Positions 31,111-40,511 of a stretch of 64,000 nucleotides of DNA are shown in pieces. The number at the start of each line of letters is the position of its first letter. The stretch's first letter is position 1. The DNA comes from Coriobacteriaceae bacterium (lineage in GTDB: Bacteria; Actinomycetota; Coriobacteriia; Coriobacteriales; Atopobiaceae). The stretch spans positions 136,215-200,214 of the forward strand of contig SFGZ01000002.1 of assembly GCA_004557505.1 (NCBI GenBank), in the 5' to 3' direction. The translations under genes were made by a program, and so were the position numbers. The notes beneath the pieces were generated by a model. The model saw only the letters and a list, made by a program, of their open reading frames with translations, had not been told where the DNA came from and did not search any database.

Positions 31111-33589
31111 GGGCATGGAGAGGGGCGTAGCTGTCCCAGGGGCGCATGGCGGGACCGGGCAAAGCGACGTCCGCATGCCCGCGCGGCCATCCATCCCGGT
31201 GACGCTCTGGGGCCTGGTGGCGACCGTCTTGGCGGAGCATGCCGTGCTGCGCTACGGCCAGCCGCCTTCCCCAGGCTCCCTTCTTGTGGCCGCGAGGGTC
31301 GTGGCGGCCATCGGCGCGCTTGCCGTCATTTTCGCGCTTCTCCGCATGAGGGGGCGAGGCCGGCGCAAGCGTTCGCCCCGGGTGCCGATCGCCATCACGC
31401 TTGTCTTCGCCGCGGCGCTTTCCGGAGCGCTTCTGGGGTGGCTCTCGCTGGGGCGCGTGGCAAAGGCGGCGAGGCTGCTCTCGGCAAACCCGGTATCTTC
31501 GTGGGGGCTCAGGGTCGAGGGCGACATGGTTGGGCGCGGGCGCGGATGGCGCGGCCGCGCGAGCGTGTTTGGGACGGATGGCTCCGAGATCGGTGCGGTC
31601 TGGCTCAGCTCACCCACCCAGCTGGAGCGTGGGTCTCTGGCCTCCTGCGTGGGAAGGTTCGAGCCCAACGGGGATGACGAGCGCGGGGTCTCCTCGCGCA
31701 TGCAGGGCATCGCGGGCACGGTGTCGGTCGCATGCGTGACCTCCTCGCGCGAGGCGGAGGGTCCGCTTGGAGCCGTGCTGCGCATGAGGAGGGCCGTGCT
31801 CGCGTCCTTCTCGCCATACGAGTCAGACGGCGCGGCGGTGCTCGCGGGAAGCGTCTGCGGCGACCGTGCGCCGCTACGCTCGCGTGGCCTTGACAGGGCC
31901 TTCTCAACCTGCGGCGTCTCCCATCTCGTGGCGGTGTCGGGAGGCCACCTCGCCATACTGGCGGGTGCCCTCTCGCTGCTGCTCGGCAGGACGCGGCTGC
32001 GGCCTGCCGTCCGCGGGTCGCTCGCCCTTGGCGTGGTCGCCCTCTTCGTCGTCTTTTGCGGCGCCCCCGCGTCTGCCGTGCGCGCAGGCATCATGAGCGG
32101 CGTTTCGTTTGGCGGCACGGTTGTGGGGAGAAGGTCCCATGCGCTCTCCTCGGCATGCGCGGCGGCGCTTGCCATGGCGCTTCTCGACCCCTGCGTCTCC
32201 GCGCAGCTAGGGTTTCTCCTCTCGGTCGCCTCGGTGGTCGGCATCTGCCTGTTTGGGGGATACGCTGGCCATGCGCTCGACGTGCTCACCAGGCCCGCGC
32301 GACGCTGCGGGAGGCGCGGGCTGCCGGCGGCGCGCTTGCTTGGCCGCGTCAGGGCAAGCTCCTGCGACGCCCTGGGCGTCTCTGTGGTGGCGCAGCTCTT
32401 TACGCTACCGCTGACCTGTCCCGCATTCGGCGAGGTGTCGCTTGTCGCGCCGCTCGCGAACCTCGCGCTGGCCCCGCTCTTTGCCGGGCTGGTCTCGTTG
32501 GGGCTGGGCGCCGCAGCGCTCACGCCCCTGCCCGCCTTGCAGGCACCCATCCTTGCTGCGGCAAAGGGCGTCTCGCGGGCGTTCTGCGCGCTGCTCTGCG
32601 CCCTGGCGAGGCTTCCCTTTGCCTGCCTTGCCATGGAGGCGAGCGGGGCGGCCCTCTTTGCGGTGCTCTTCGCGGCGTGCGCGGCCATCTACGCCGCCTG
32701 GCCCGTCCCCAGGCGACGCCACCTCGCCCTCGCCTCCCTCGCCCTCGCGGGGTGCGCCGTCGTCACGCTGCTCTGCCTGCGGCTGCTTCAGCCACCCCGG
32801 GTCTGCGTCCTGGACGTTGGCCAGGGCGACGCCATCCTCGTGACCGACGGCGCGGCTGCCGTGCTTGTAGACACGGGCCCGGACGGGTCGGTCGCGCAGG
32901 CGCTGGCGAGGCAGGGCATCATCCACCTGGACGCCATCGTGCTGACGCACCTCCACGACGACCACGTGGGTGGCGTCGATGACCTCGTGGGACGCCTGGG
33001 CTGCGAGCGCGTTCTCGTGGCCCGGGGCGTTGCAGATCACGTTTCGGATGGGCTCTCGGAGAGCACCCGGCGCCTCACGGGACACGGGGTGGAGGAGATC
33101 TCCTATGGGGACACCATCGTCGCCGGCTCGTTTGCGCTTCGCGTCGTCTCGCCGGTCGGGGAGGTTGCCGGCGACGAGAACGCGGACTCGGTCGTGCTCG
33201 CCCTCTCGTACGAGCGCGTCGGCCGCAAGCTCACGGCGCTCCTCACGGGTGACGCCGAGAGGGACGAGACCGGCGCCTGCCTCGCCCGCGGTGACGTGGG
33301 CGACATCGACGTCCTCAAGGTGGGGCACCATGGCTCCGAGGTCTCCGTAACGGCCGACGAGGCGGCCCTGCTCGACCCAGAGGTCTCCGTCGCGAGCGCC
33401 GGCGAGGCAAACAGGTACGGCCACCCACGGGAGGAGTGCGTGGACGCCCTCGAGGGCGCGGGCTCGGTCTTCCTCTGCACCAAGGACGTTGGCACCGTCA
33501 CGGTCCGGCCCGGTGCCAGGGGTCCCGTCGTATCGACGGAGCGCTCGGCGCCGGAGGCGCCCCCAGCCCCGTGGGCATCCGGGCTGTGA
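31103..33589 (+). CDS. comEC: DNA-uptake channel ComEC/Rec2
   Basis: The 828-residue protein fits a complete ComEC. It has N-terminal helices, a soluble beta region (about 130-220), the competence membrane domain with HLVAVSGGHLAILAGAL, and a C-terminal metallo-beta-lactamase domain from about residue 560. That domain contains LDVGQGDAILV, LTHLHDDHVGGVDDL, LTGDAERDE and KVGHHGSE. The metal motif HLHDDH is intact, suggesting nuclease activity. Starts at GTG 31103 or ATG 31115 are both possible. With ComEA it suggests the cell can take up DNA; pilus genes are not in the window. Confidence 0.93.
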   Translation: MSEGMERGVAVPGAHGGTGQSDVRMPARPSIPVTLWGLVATVLAEHAVLRYGQPPSPGSLLVAARVVAAIGALAVIFALLRMRGRGRRKRSPRVPIAITLVFAAALSGALLGWLSLGRVAKAARLLSANPVSSWGLRVEGDMVGRGRGWRGRASVFGTDGSEIGAVWLSSPTQLERGSLASCVGRFEPNGDDERGVSSRMQGIAGTVSVACVTSSREAEGPLGAVLRMRRAVLASFSPYESDGAAVLAGSVCGDRAPLRSRGLDRAFSTCGVSHLVAVSGGHLAILAGALSLLLGRTRLRPAVRGSLALGVVALFVVFCGAPASAVRAGIMSGVSFGGTVVGRRSHALSSACAAALAMALLDPCVSAQLGFLLSVASVVGICLFGGYAGHALDVLTRPARRCGRRGLPAARLLGRVRASSCDALGVSVVAQLFTLPLTCPAFGEVSLVAPLANLALAPLFAGLVSLGLGAAALTPLPALQAPILAAAKGVSRAFCALLCALARLPFACLAMEASGAALFAVLFAACAAIYAAWPVPRRRHLALASLALAGCAVVTLLCLRLLQPPRVCVLDVGQGDAILVTDGAAAVLVDTGPDGSVAQALARQGIIHLDAIVLTHLHDDHVGGVDDLVGRLGCERVLVARGVADHVSDGLSESTRRLTGHGVEEISYGDTIVAGSFALRVVSPVGEVAGDENADSVVLALSYERVGRKLTALLTGDAERDETGACLARGDVGDIDVLKVGHHGSEVSVTADEAALLDPEVSVASAGEANRYGHPREECVDALEGAGSVFLCTKDVGTVTVRPGARGPVVSTERSAPEAPPAPWASGL

Positions 33590-33640
33590 CGGCGGCTGGT
33601 TTGTGGCAAAGTAGGGAGGTCGACACAACGGAGGGGACGC

Positions 33641-34630
33641 ATGGCAAAGATGGCGAGGCTGCTGCCGGCATATCTGGTGGTGGGCGAGGACGAGCTCAAG
33701 CGCAGGAGCGCGATCACGCGCCTCAAGGGCTACCTGGACGAGGGCCTTGCGGCATTCAACCTGGACGAGATCTCGCCGACGGCAGACACGGACCCAACGG
33801 GCGTCATATCGTCCCTCAACACGATGCCCGTGGGCGACTCTCCGCGCATCGTGATCATCGAGCCTGCCGACAAGCTCCCCAAGCCCGTCTCGGAGGCCGT
33901 CGTGGGCTACCTGAAGGACCCAAACCCCGCCTGTACGCTGCTCCTCTCGGCGACCACGCTGGCAAAGTCGACGCGCCTCTACAAGGCGGTCGCGAAGGTG
34001 GGCCCCAAGGCGGTCATCGACTGCACGCCTGCCGCGAGAAGGGACCTCCCTTCCTACGTGCAGAAGCTCGCGCGCTCGCACGGCCTTGCGATGGACCAGG
34101 ACGCGGCCCGTGCGCTCGTGGACCGCGTGGGGGAGTCGACCACCATGCTCGACACGCAGCTGCGCACGCTCTCGGCACTCAAGGGCGGCCGGGGCCAGGT
34201 GACGCTCGCGGACGTCGAGGCGAGCGTCGCTCGCGTCGCGGAGGTCAAGCCGTGGGAGTTCCTGGACCGTCTGAGCGAGCGAGACGTCCGACGCTCGCTG
34301 GAGCTCTACGCGCTGCTCAGAGGGTCCTCGCAGGTGGGGCTCCTCACCCTGGTGACCATTCGCATCCGAGAGCTCGTCTGCGCGCGGGCGCTTGACGCAC
34401 GGGGCGAGGGAGGCGGCGTTGCCCAGGCGCTTGGCAAGCAGGGCTGGCAGGTGAAAAACCACGTCCGCTGGGCCCGTGGCTTCGCCCCGGGCGAGCTGGA
34501 GCGCGACCTTGCGGCCTGCGGTGCCTGCGAGCGCGCCCTCAAGGGATCGGCGGACTCCGACTCGGCGCTCCTCTCGCTCATCGTGATCATCTGCGGGGGC
34601 GGCGGGCAGTCGCCGTGCAAGGGGGCCTGA
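33641..34630 (+). CDS. holA: DNA polymerase III delta subunit
   Basis: The 329-residue protein is the clamp-loader delta subunit, which opens the sliding clamp. It follows the pattern of HolA: N-terminal YLVVGEDELKRRSAITRLK, the middle stretch EFLDRLSERDVRRSLELYAL, and the late segment HVRWARGFAPGELERDLAAC. GGAGGGG precedes the ATG. The comEA-comEC-holA-rpsT order is widespread in Gram-positive bacteria, with rpsT transcribed convergently here. Confidence 0.92.
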   Translation: MAKMARLLPAYLVVGEDELKRRSAITRLKGYLDEGLAAFNLDEISPTADTDPTGVISSLNTMPVGDSPRIVIIEPADKLPKPVSEAVVGYLKDPNPACTLLLSATTLAKSTRLYKAVAKVGPKAVIDCTPAARRDLPSYVQKLARSHGLAMDQDAARALVDRVGESTTMLDTQLRTLSALKGGRGQVTLADVEASVARVAEVKPWEFLDRLSERDVRRSLELYALLRGSSQVGLLTLVTIRIRELVCARALDARGEGGGVAQALGKQGWQVKNHVRWARGFAPGELERDLAACGACERALKGSADSDSALLSLIVIICGGGGQSPCKGA

Positions 34631-34745
34631 CGGTCCCGGCCGCGCCGGCCCCGCGCCATGGAGCCCGCGGCCCCGGTGCCCTTGGAACCGGTATCCCTGG
34701 CGGCACCCGCCTGTGTCCCGGTGCCCCAAGCCTCCCTCGCCCATA

Positions 34746-34777
34746 GAAAAAAGGAGCCCGGCACGCGGCCGGACTCC
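34746..34777 (-). terminator. rpsT terminator
   Basis: On the minus strand GGAGTCCGGC pairs with GCCGGGCTCC (one mismatch) around a short CGCGT loop and is followed by TTTTTTCT. It ends rpsT transcription 30-60 bases after its stop and may also serve holA from the other side. Confidence 0.9.
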
Positions 34778-34807
34778 TGAAAGGAAAGTCATCGCAGGGG
34801 GGCGACG

Positions 34808-35071
34808 CTACTTCATGGAGTTGACGAGCCTCTGGACGCCGGACTTGCGGTCGGCGGCCTGGTTCTTGTGGATGATGCCCTTGGCGGCAGCCCTGTCGAG
34901 CTTGCGGCAGGCGGCGTTGGCGGCAGCCTGGGCGGCGTCGGCGTCGCCGGTCTCGACGGCGGCGTGAACCTTCTTAACGTAGGTCTTCAGCTCGGAGCGT
35001 ACAGCCCTGTTGCGCATGCGGGCCTTCTCGGCGGTGATGATGCGCTTCTTCTGAGACTTGATGTTTGCCAC
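34808..35071 (-). CDS. rpsT: 30S ribosomal protein S20
   Basis: The 87-residue basic protein begins with ANIKSQKKRI after a GTG start at 35071 and contains RMRNRAVRSELKTYVKKVHA and the C-terminal GIIHKNQAADRKSGVQRLVN, all typical of S20. AAAGGA lies eight bases upstream. The reading frame continues upstream to 35440 but that part has no homology. A -10 element at 35168-35173 gives a leader of about 90 bases. Confidence 0.95.
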   Translation of the reverse strand: MANIKSQKKRIITAEKARMRNRAVRSELKTYVKKVHAAVETGDADAAQAAANAACRKLDRAAAKGIIHKNQAADRKSGVQRLVNSMK

Positions 35072-35167
35072 GGTGCGGATCCTTTCAAATGCTTGTCCCT
35101 GAGGCCTCTTGGAGCTTGTAGGTGGGAAGTGGGGTTCCGCACCAGACACGGCGAGGTCAACCAGAGC

Positions 35168-35173
35168 AGTATA
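35168..35173 (-). promoter_or_regulatory. rpsT promoter -10 element
   Basis: On the minus strand TGCTATACT contains the -10 TATACT and an extended TGC. The predicted start lies near 35161, about 90 bases before the rpsT GTG. Confidence 0.5.
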
Positions 35174-35298
35174 GCAGAGCAAACGCCTGTGGGACCCTCT
35201 ATTTGCGCCGATGTACCCGCTTCGATTTTTCATCGAGTAAATTACACATGTCCTGGCGAGGGGGAACGGGCCTTCTCGAGGACCAGACGCATGGGGGA

Positions 35299-35424
35299 CT
35301 ACTGGCGATCTCTTCTCAGCAGCCATACGATCGCTATGACAGCAACGACAATGCATATGATGATCGGCGCATGCGCTACAGCATACGTGACGATAAGCTC
35401 CGGAATCCCAAGCCCATAGGTCAT
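35299..35424 (-). CDS. Small single-pass membrane protein
   Basis: This 41-residue protein starts MTYGLGIPELIVTYAVAHAP, has one long hydrophobic helix (IIICIVVAVIAIVWLL) and ends with basic residues RRDRQ. The ATG at 35424 has GGAGG ten bases upstream. The frame is open to 35553 but the extra part has no ribosome binding site or plausible sequence. It lies between a LuxR-type gene and rpsT on the same strand. Small proteins of this build can regulate a partner membrane protein. Function unknown. Confidence 0.5.
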   Translation of the reverse strand: MTYGLGIPELIVTYAVAHAPIIICIVVAVIAIVWLLRRDRQ

Positions 35425-35592
35425 GGTCGCTCGCCTCCAATCTCTAGCATGGTTTTGCCTCCTCACAGCCACCATTGCAGCAAGGCAACGCTTTGCAGCC
35501 CAAGATACTGGGTTGGCCTGTGGCAAATCTGTCATTAGCGGGAAATGCCACAAAGACTGACCCGTGGATGGGGCAAACAGTGGGGCGGGCGG

Positions 35593-36207
35593 TTAGGTCG
35601 CCACCACCAAGACCACGCCTGCCTTCCAGCCGCCCTTCAAATCGCAGGCGGCGGTGGATCCTTCTCCCCAACAGAAGGCCGAGGTCCCCGTCCCAAGTTC
35701 TGCCGCGTCCCTCACGTCCTTGACTTCTATGACTTTCCCCGAGGGAGGCTCGGTTGCCTGCGCCTCGAAGAGGGGGCAGAACCCTGCCTGTGCGACTTTC
35801 GAAGCAGTCGCGTCGGCGCGCATGCCAGCCACATTGGGCAGTTCGCCATAGTCGGTATCGATTGTGCCGGAGGGGGAGTTTAGGTAGCCGCTGCCCTCGT
35901 GGAAAGCCTTCGGTACGAGCATTGCCGCAGCCGTCCATGCCCCTACTTGGGAAAGGCTCTGGAATTCCGAACGTGTGGAAACGCCAAGCTTCTTATATAC
36001 TCGCTGCCGATAGGTGCCAACGGTCGACGGAGTCACCCCCATGAGCTGCGCCGCCTTCTCGGCAGTCAGTCCCAAGGCAACCGTACGCATCGCTTCCGCC
36101 TCTCGGTCAGACAGGCTGGCTTCACGCAGAAGCCGCTCGAAGTCCGGTGAGCCCTCGTCGCTCGCGTCCAATGGAGCCCCCTCGCCTGGCGCAGGATTTG
36201 GCTTCAT
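35593..36207 (-). CDS. LuxR-type DNA-binding protein with C-terminal extension
   Basis: The 204-residue protein has a LuxR helix-turn-helix at about residues 30-92 (LSDREAEAMRTVALGLTAEK, then AAQLMGVTPSTVGTYRQRVY and KKLGVSTR). After it come about 110 residues without similarity I recognise, including VGAWTAAAMLVP and a Cys/Gly-rich end. In Coriobacteriia LuxR proteins the HTH is usually C-terminal, behind a multi-helix sensor. Here the order is different. The ATG at 36207 has no clear ribosome binding site. An in-frame ATG at 36261 would overlap the divergent lepA start. It may be a rearranged or shortened relative. Confidence 0.6.
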   Translation of the reverse strand: MKPNPAPGEGAPLDASDEGSPDFERLLREASLSDREAEAMRTVALGLTAEKAAQLMGVTPSTVGTYRQRVYKKLGVSTRSEFQSLSQVGAWTAAAMLVPKAFHEGSGYLNSPSGTIDTDYGELPNVAGMRADATASKVAQAGFCPLFEAQATEPPSGKVIEVKDVRDAAELGTGTSAFCWGEGSTAACDLKGGWKAGVVLVVAT

Positions 36208-36246
36208 AATACATGCCGACGCAGGCGAGACGCGCGCGGCATGCGC

Positions 36247-36252
36247 TATGAT
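36247..36252 (+). promoter_or_regulatory. -10-like element at lepA
   Basis: TATGAT in CGCTATGATG lies only eight bases before the lepA ATG at 36260. If used, the transcript would be leaderless or nearly so, which is common in Actinobacteria. No -35 is evident. Confidence 0.3.
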
Positions 36253-36259
36253 GTCTCGC

Positions 36260-38071
36260 ATGAAGACGACAGACACCTCACACATCCGCAACTTCTCGAT
36301 CGTTGCGCACATAGACCATGGCAAGTCGACCATCTCGGACCGCATCCTGGAGCTCACCCACACGGTGGACGAGCGGGACATGGCCGACCAGCTCCTCGAC
36401 ACCATGGACATCGAGCGCGAGCGCGGCATCACCATCAAGTCGAACGCCGTGCGCGTGGTCTATGACGCCGATGACGGGGAGTCATACCAGTTCAACCTCA
36501 TCGACACCCCGGGCCACGTGGACTTCACCTACGAGGTCTCGCGCTCGCTCGCCGCCTGCGAGGGCGCGGTGCTCGTGGTGGACGCCACGCAGGGCGTGGA
36601 GGCGCAGACCGTCTCCAACGCCACGCTGGCCATGAACGCCAACCTGGACATCGTGCCCGCCATCAACAAGATCGACCTCCCCTCGGCGCGCCCCGATGAG
36701 GTCAAGGAGGAGATCGAAGAGGACCTCGCCATCCCGGCCGACGATGCGGTGCTGGTCTCGGGCAAGACCGGCGAGGGCATCCACGCCCTGCTCGAAGCCA
36801 TCGTCTACCTCATCTCGCCACCCACGGGAGACCCCGCCGCCCCGCTCAAGGCCCTCATCCTGGACTCCTACTTCGACGAGTACCGCGGCGTGGTGGCCAC
36901 GGTGCGCGTCTTTGACGGCGTCGTGAGGAAGGGCGACCACCTGCGCATGATGGCGCTCGGCGACACCTTCCTCTGCGACGGCGTGGGCTGCAGGCGCCCG
37001 CTGGAGACGCCGCTGGACGAGCTGGGCGTGGGCGAGGTTGGCTACGTGGTCACGGGCCTCAAGGACCCCGCGCTGGTCAAGACCGGTGACACCATCACCT
37101 ACGAGGACCGTCCCTGCGCGCAGGCCTGCCCCGGCTACCACGAGGCAAAGCCCATGGTCTTCACCGGCCTCTTTCCCATCGACAACAAGCAGTACGAGAA
37201 CCTGCGCGACGCCCTGGAGAAGCTCAAGGTGAACGACCCTTCGCTCGTCTGGACGCCCGAGACGAGCGTGGCCTTGGGCTTCGGCTTCCGCGTGGGCTTT
37301 TTGGGCCTTCTCCACATGGAGGTCGTGAAGGAGCGCCTGGAACGCGAGTTCGCCCTCGACCTCATCGCCACGTCGCCATCGGTCGACTACCACGTCTTCA
37401 CGACCGACGGCGAGATGTCCAGCATCACGAGTCCCCAGGACCTGCCCGACGTTACCCGCATCGACCACATCGAGGAGCCCTATCTCAAGGCCAAGGTCAT
37501 CGTGCCTCCCGACTACATGGGCGCCGTTATGCAGCTGGTGGTCGACCACCGCGGCGAGACCAACGACATGGTCTATCTCTCGGAGAAGTCCGTCGAGATC
37601 CACTTCGACATCCCGCTGGCCGAGCTCATCCTCGACTTCTTCGACCAGCTCAAGAGCCGCACCAAGGGCTATGCCTCGCTCGACTACGAGATTGGCGACT
37701 ACCGCACGAGCGACCTCGTGAAGCTGGACATACTCCTTGCGGGCGAGGAGGTCGACGCCCTCTCGTTCATCGTCCCGCGCGACCGCACCTACAACATGGC
37801 GAGAAGCCTCTGCGACAAGCTCAAGGGCATCATCCCGCGCCAGCAGTTCGAGGTGCCCATCCAAGGGGCCGTCGGCAACAAGGTCATCGCGCGCTCCACG
37901 GTGAAGGCCATGCGCAAGGACGTCCTCGCAAAGTGCTATGGCGGCGACATCTCCCGCAAGCGCAAGCTCCTCGAGAAGCAGAAGGAGGGCAAGAAGCGCA
38001 TGAAGTCCATCGGGTCGGTCGAGGTGCCGCAGGAGGCCTTCCTCGCCGTCCTCAAGGTCGACGACGAATGA
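36260..38071 (+). CDS. lepA: Elongation factor 4 (LepA)
   Basis: The 603-residue translational GTPase has G1 AHIDHGKST near residue 19, RGITIKSNAVRV, G3 DTPGHVDF and G4 NKIDLPSA. Its LepA-specific C-terminus contains RQQFEVPIQGAVGNKVIARS and GDISRKRKLLEKQKEGKKRM. LepA acts on stalled or mispositioned ribosomes. The frame is open to 36014 but conserved sequence starts at MKTTDTSHIRNFSIVAHIDH. ATG codons at 36248 and 36251 are alternatives. It overlaps dusB by four bases. Confidence 0.95.
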   Translation: MKTTDTSHIRNFSIVAHIDHGKSTISDRILELTHTVDERDMADQLLDTMDIERERGITIKSNAVRVVYDADDGESYQFNLIDTPGHVDFTYEVSRSLAACEGAVLVVDATQGVEAQTVSNATLAMNANLDIVPAINKIDLPSARPDEVKEEIEEDLAIPADDAVLVSGKTGEGIHALLEAIVYLISPPTGDPAAPLKALILDSYFDEYRGVVATVRVFDGVVRKGDHLRMMALGDTFLCDGVGCRRPLETPLDELGVGEVGYVVTGLKDPALVKTGDTITYEDRPCAQACPGYHEAKPMVFTGLFPIDNKQYENLRDALEKLKVNDPSLVWTPETSVALGFGFRVGFLGLLHMEVVKERLEREFALDLIATSPSVDYHVFTTDGEMSSITSPQDLPDVTRIDHIEEPYLKAKVIVPPDYMGAVMQLVVDHRGETNDMVYLSEKSVEIHFDIPLAELILDFFDQLKSRTKGYASLDYEIGDYRTSDLVKLDILLAGEEVDALSFIVPRDRTYNMARSLCDKLKGIIPRQQFEVPIQGAVGNKVIARSTVKAMRKDVLAKCYGGDISRKRKLLEKQKEGKKRMKSIGSVEVPQEAFLAVLKVDDE

Positions 38072-39132
38072 CGCCCTCCCAGGTCCTGGCCGAGTGGGGG
38101 CCCGCCGCCGGCCTTTCCAGCACGCCGGCACCCTTGCCCGAGAGCACAGGTGCCCTCGACCTTGCGTCGAGACTCAGGGTCAGGCCTTTCCTCATGGCCC
38201 CCATGGCCGGCGTCTCGGACGCGGCGTACCGCAGCATAGCACGCGCCGGCGGGGCGGGCCTCGCCTATACCGAGATGGTCTCCTGCGCGGGCCTTCACTA
38301 CGGTGGCGAGAAGACCTGGAAGCTCGTGGAGCCCGCGGAGACCGAGCCCGACGTCGCGGTGCAGCTGTTCGGCTCGAAGCCAGAGCTCTTCCGCGAGGCG
38401 GCCGCGAGCGTCTTGGGGCGCCTGGGAGACCGCCTTGCCCTGATCGACATCAACATGGCCTGCCCCGTGCCCAAGGTGACCAAGAAGGGGGAGGGCTCGG
38501 CGCTTCTCGACAGCCCAGAGCTTGCCGCCAGACTCGTGGGGGCCTGCATCGAGGGGGTTGCCTCGCGGGTGCCGGTGACGGTGAAGATCCGACGCGGCAG
38601 GCGCATGGGCGAGGAGGTGGCTCCGGAGTTCGCCCGGGCCATGGAGGCGGCTGGCGCCTCGGCCGTCGCCGTACACGGACGCTTCGCCAACCAGCTCTAC
38701 CATGGCGAGGCGGATTGGGGCTGCGTGAGCCGGGTGGCGGCCGCCGTGGGCGTGCCGGTCATCGGGTCGGGGGACGTCTCATGCGCCCGGGCCGCAGCGC
38801 GGATGCTCTCTCAGACCGGCGTCTCTGCCGTCATGGTCGCCCGTGGAAGCTATGGGAATCCGTGGGTCTTCCGGGACGCCGCGGCCACAGCCGCAGGCAA
38901 GCGTCCCGCTGAGCATCCCGCGCGCGAGAGGGTCGCGGCATTCCGCTGCCACGTGCGGCTTCTTGACGCCACCGCCGCGCACCTGAAGCGGGCCCGCAGC
39001 CTCGCGGGATGGTACCTGCGCGGCATGCCTGAGGCCGCCCGGCTGCGCGGCATGGCCGTTTCGTGCCTCACCCTCGAGGACTACCTTGCCGTGGCGGACG
39101 TCGCCGACCGGATGCTCGACGATGCCGAATAG
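38068..39132 (+). CDS. dusB: tRNA-dihydrouridine synthase
   Basis: The 354-residue flavoenzyme reduces uridines in tRNA. It has the start of the TIM barrel (PFLMAPMAGVSDAAYRSIAR), YTEMVSCAGLHYG, the family motif DINMACPVPKVTKKGEGSAL with the catalytic Cys, VAVHGRFANQLYHGEADW and the FMN-binding MVARGSYGNPWVF. The first 45 residues are extra relative to most Dus proteins. The start overlaps the lepA stop (ATGA). The next gene overlaps its end by 11 bases. Confidence 0.92.
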   Translation: MTPSQVLAEWGPAAGLSSTPAPLPESTGALDLASRLRVRPFLMAPMAGVSDAAYRSIARAGGAGLAYTEMVSCAGLHYGGEKTWKLVEPAETEPDVAVQLFGSKPELFREAAASVLGRLGDRLALIDINMACPVPKVTKKGEGSALLDSPELAARLVGACIEGVASRVPVTVKIRRGRRMGEEVAPEFARAMEAAGASAVAVHGRFANQLYHGEADWGCVSRVAAAVGVPVIGSGDVSCARAAARMLSQTGVSAVMVARGSYGNPWVFRDAAATAAGKRPAEHPARERVAAFRCHVRLLDATAAHLKRARSLAGWYLRGMPEAARLRGMAVSCLTLEDYLAVADVADRMLDDAE

Positions 39133-40417
39133 CCCCTCGGGCGGCCTGGGCGCCGCCTGGTGCCGCCGCCTTCTCGCCCCCGGGGCCGATGCGCTGTACC
39201 TGCACGTTCCCTTCTGCGCACGGAAGTGCGCATACTGCGACTTTGCCTCATGGCCCTCGCCGCGCGAAGACGCCCTGCCCATGCCCTACGCAAAGGCGCT
39301 TGGGGGCCAGGTGCGGGAGGCCATGCGGCTGGGGCTCCTCGAGGGGTGCGGGACCGCCTATGTGGGCGGGGGCACGCCGACGCTTCTGGGCGAAGGCCTC
39401 GGGGAGCTTGTGCGTTGCGTCGCCGCGGGCGCGCCGAGGCTCCGCGAGCTCACGTGCGAGGCCAACCCCGAGTCGCTCTCCGACGCGGTCCTCGCCGACG
39501 TGTCCGATGCCGGATGCACCAGGCTCTCCATAGGCGTGCAGAGCCTTAGCGACCCCGAGCTTGCCGAGCTGGGGAGGATCCATGATGCGGCCCGGGCGCG
39601 CGAGCGCGTCGAGGCCGCCGCCGCGAGCGGGCTGGACGTCTCATGCGACCTCATGTGCGCCATCCCCCGCCAGACGCCCGCCTCATGGAGGGCGACGCTC
39701 GAGGGGGTGGCCTCGCTTGGTGGCGTGGGGCACGTGAGCGTCTACCCCCTCCAGATAGAGGAGGGGACCCCCATGGCCCGGAGGATGGCCGGCGCTCAGC
39801 CCCCATGGAACTCTTCGGACGCGCAGGCCTCGAGGATGAAGCAGGCTCAGGTTGAGCTTGAGGGGCATGGCTTTCGCAGGTACGAGGTGGCGAGCTACGC
39901 CCGGTCTTCCGAGCGGGAGTGCCGGCACAACAAGGCCTACTGGACCGGCAGGCCGTACCTCGGTCTTGGCACCGGGGCGGCGTCGATGCTCACGGTCGAG
40001 GGATACCTTAGGTTGCTTGAGGCTTGCCCTCAGCTTGGACCTCTACCTGAGGGAATGGCTCGCGCACGGATCAAGGTCCTCTCCGGGAGGGAGGAGATAG
40101 CGGCCGACCCCCGCTTGTCGTCCCTCGAGTTTGAGGAGGAGTTCCTCACCGAGCGCCAGGCGGCGGCGGAGGACCTCATGCTGGGGGCGCGCCTTGCATG
40201 CGGGCTCGACGCGGGGCTCGTCTGCTATGCCCGCGACCTTTTCGGCCCCTCGCTTGACGAGACGCTCGGGCGCATGATCCGGGAGGGATATCTCGACGAC
40301 GCCCTTGCGCCAACCGAACGGGGCTGGCTTCTCGGCAACGAGCTCTACGCCGGGCTCTGGGGCCTGGCGGGGGACACGCAGACGATCGTGAGGCGAAGCG
40401 AGGCCAAGGGGCCCTGA
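39122..40417 (+). CDS. hemW: HemW-type radical SAM protein
   Basis: The 431-residue protein is of the coproporphyrinogen III oxidase-like family. It has LYLHVPFCARKCAYCDF with the CxxxCxxC cluster motif, YVGGGTPTLL, CEANPESL, RLSIGVQSL and HVSVYPLQIEEGTP. HemW-like members of this family are heme chaperones rather than coproporphyrinogen dehydrogenases. The gene commonly lies beside lepA, as here. It overlaps dusB by 11 bases, so lepA-dusB-hemW form one operon. The SAM-motif extension fits HemW but I cannot rule out an oxidase role. Confidence 0.85.
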   Translation: MPNSPSGGLGAAWCRRLLAPGADALYLHVPFCARKCAYCDFASWPSPREDALPMPYAKALGGQVREAMRLGLLEGCGTAYVGGGTPTLLGEGLGELVRCVAAGAPRLRELTCEANPESLSDAVLADVSDAGCTRLSIGVQSLSDPELAELGRIHDAARARERVEAAAASGLDVSCDLMCAIPRQTPASWRATLEGVASLGGVGHVSVYPLQIEEGTPMARRMAGAQPPWNSSDAQASRMKQAQVELEGHGFRRYEVASYARSSERECRHNKAYWTGRPYLGLGTGAASMLTVEGYLRLLEACPQLGPLPEGMARARIKVLSGREEIAADPRLSSLEFEEEFLTERQAAAEDLMLGARLACGLDAGLVCYARDLFGPSLDETLGRMIREGYLDDALAPTERGWLLGNELYAGLWGLAGDTQTIVRRSEAKGP

Positions 40418-40440
40418 CGCCGGGGCCCCGGCCTTGCGCG

Positions 40441-40475
40441 CGCCGGCGTTCTCGTCTCCGGCCGTGGCGTTTTTT
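40441..40475 (+). terminator. Probable hemW terminator
   Basis: A GC-rich imperfect hairpin centred on GCCGG…CCGGC is followed by a run of six T (40470-40475). Confidence 0.5.
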
Positions 40476-40511
40476 GCGTGGGCTTGGCACGCGACGCACG
40501 CATGCCTTGAT

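Noticed and set aside
32405..34792. Long minus-strand ORF (795 codons) opposite comEC and holA
   Set aside because: It is a shadow of GC-rich genes read on the other strand; composition is His/Arg/Gly-rich and the plus-strand proteins are clear.
35425..35553. Longer N-terminus of the small membrane protein
   Set aside because: No ribosome binding site and no sensible topology; the internal ATG at 35424 fits better.
36482..38131. Minus-strand ORF (549 codons) opposite lepA
   Set aside because: Shadow of lepA, with no recognisable domain or ribosome binding site.
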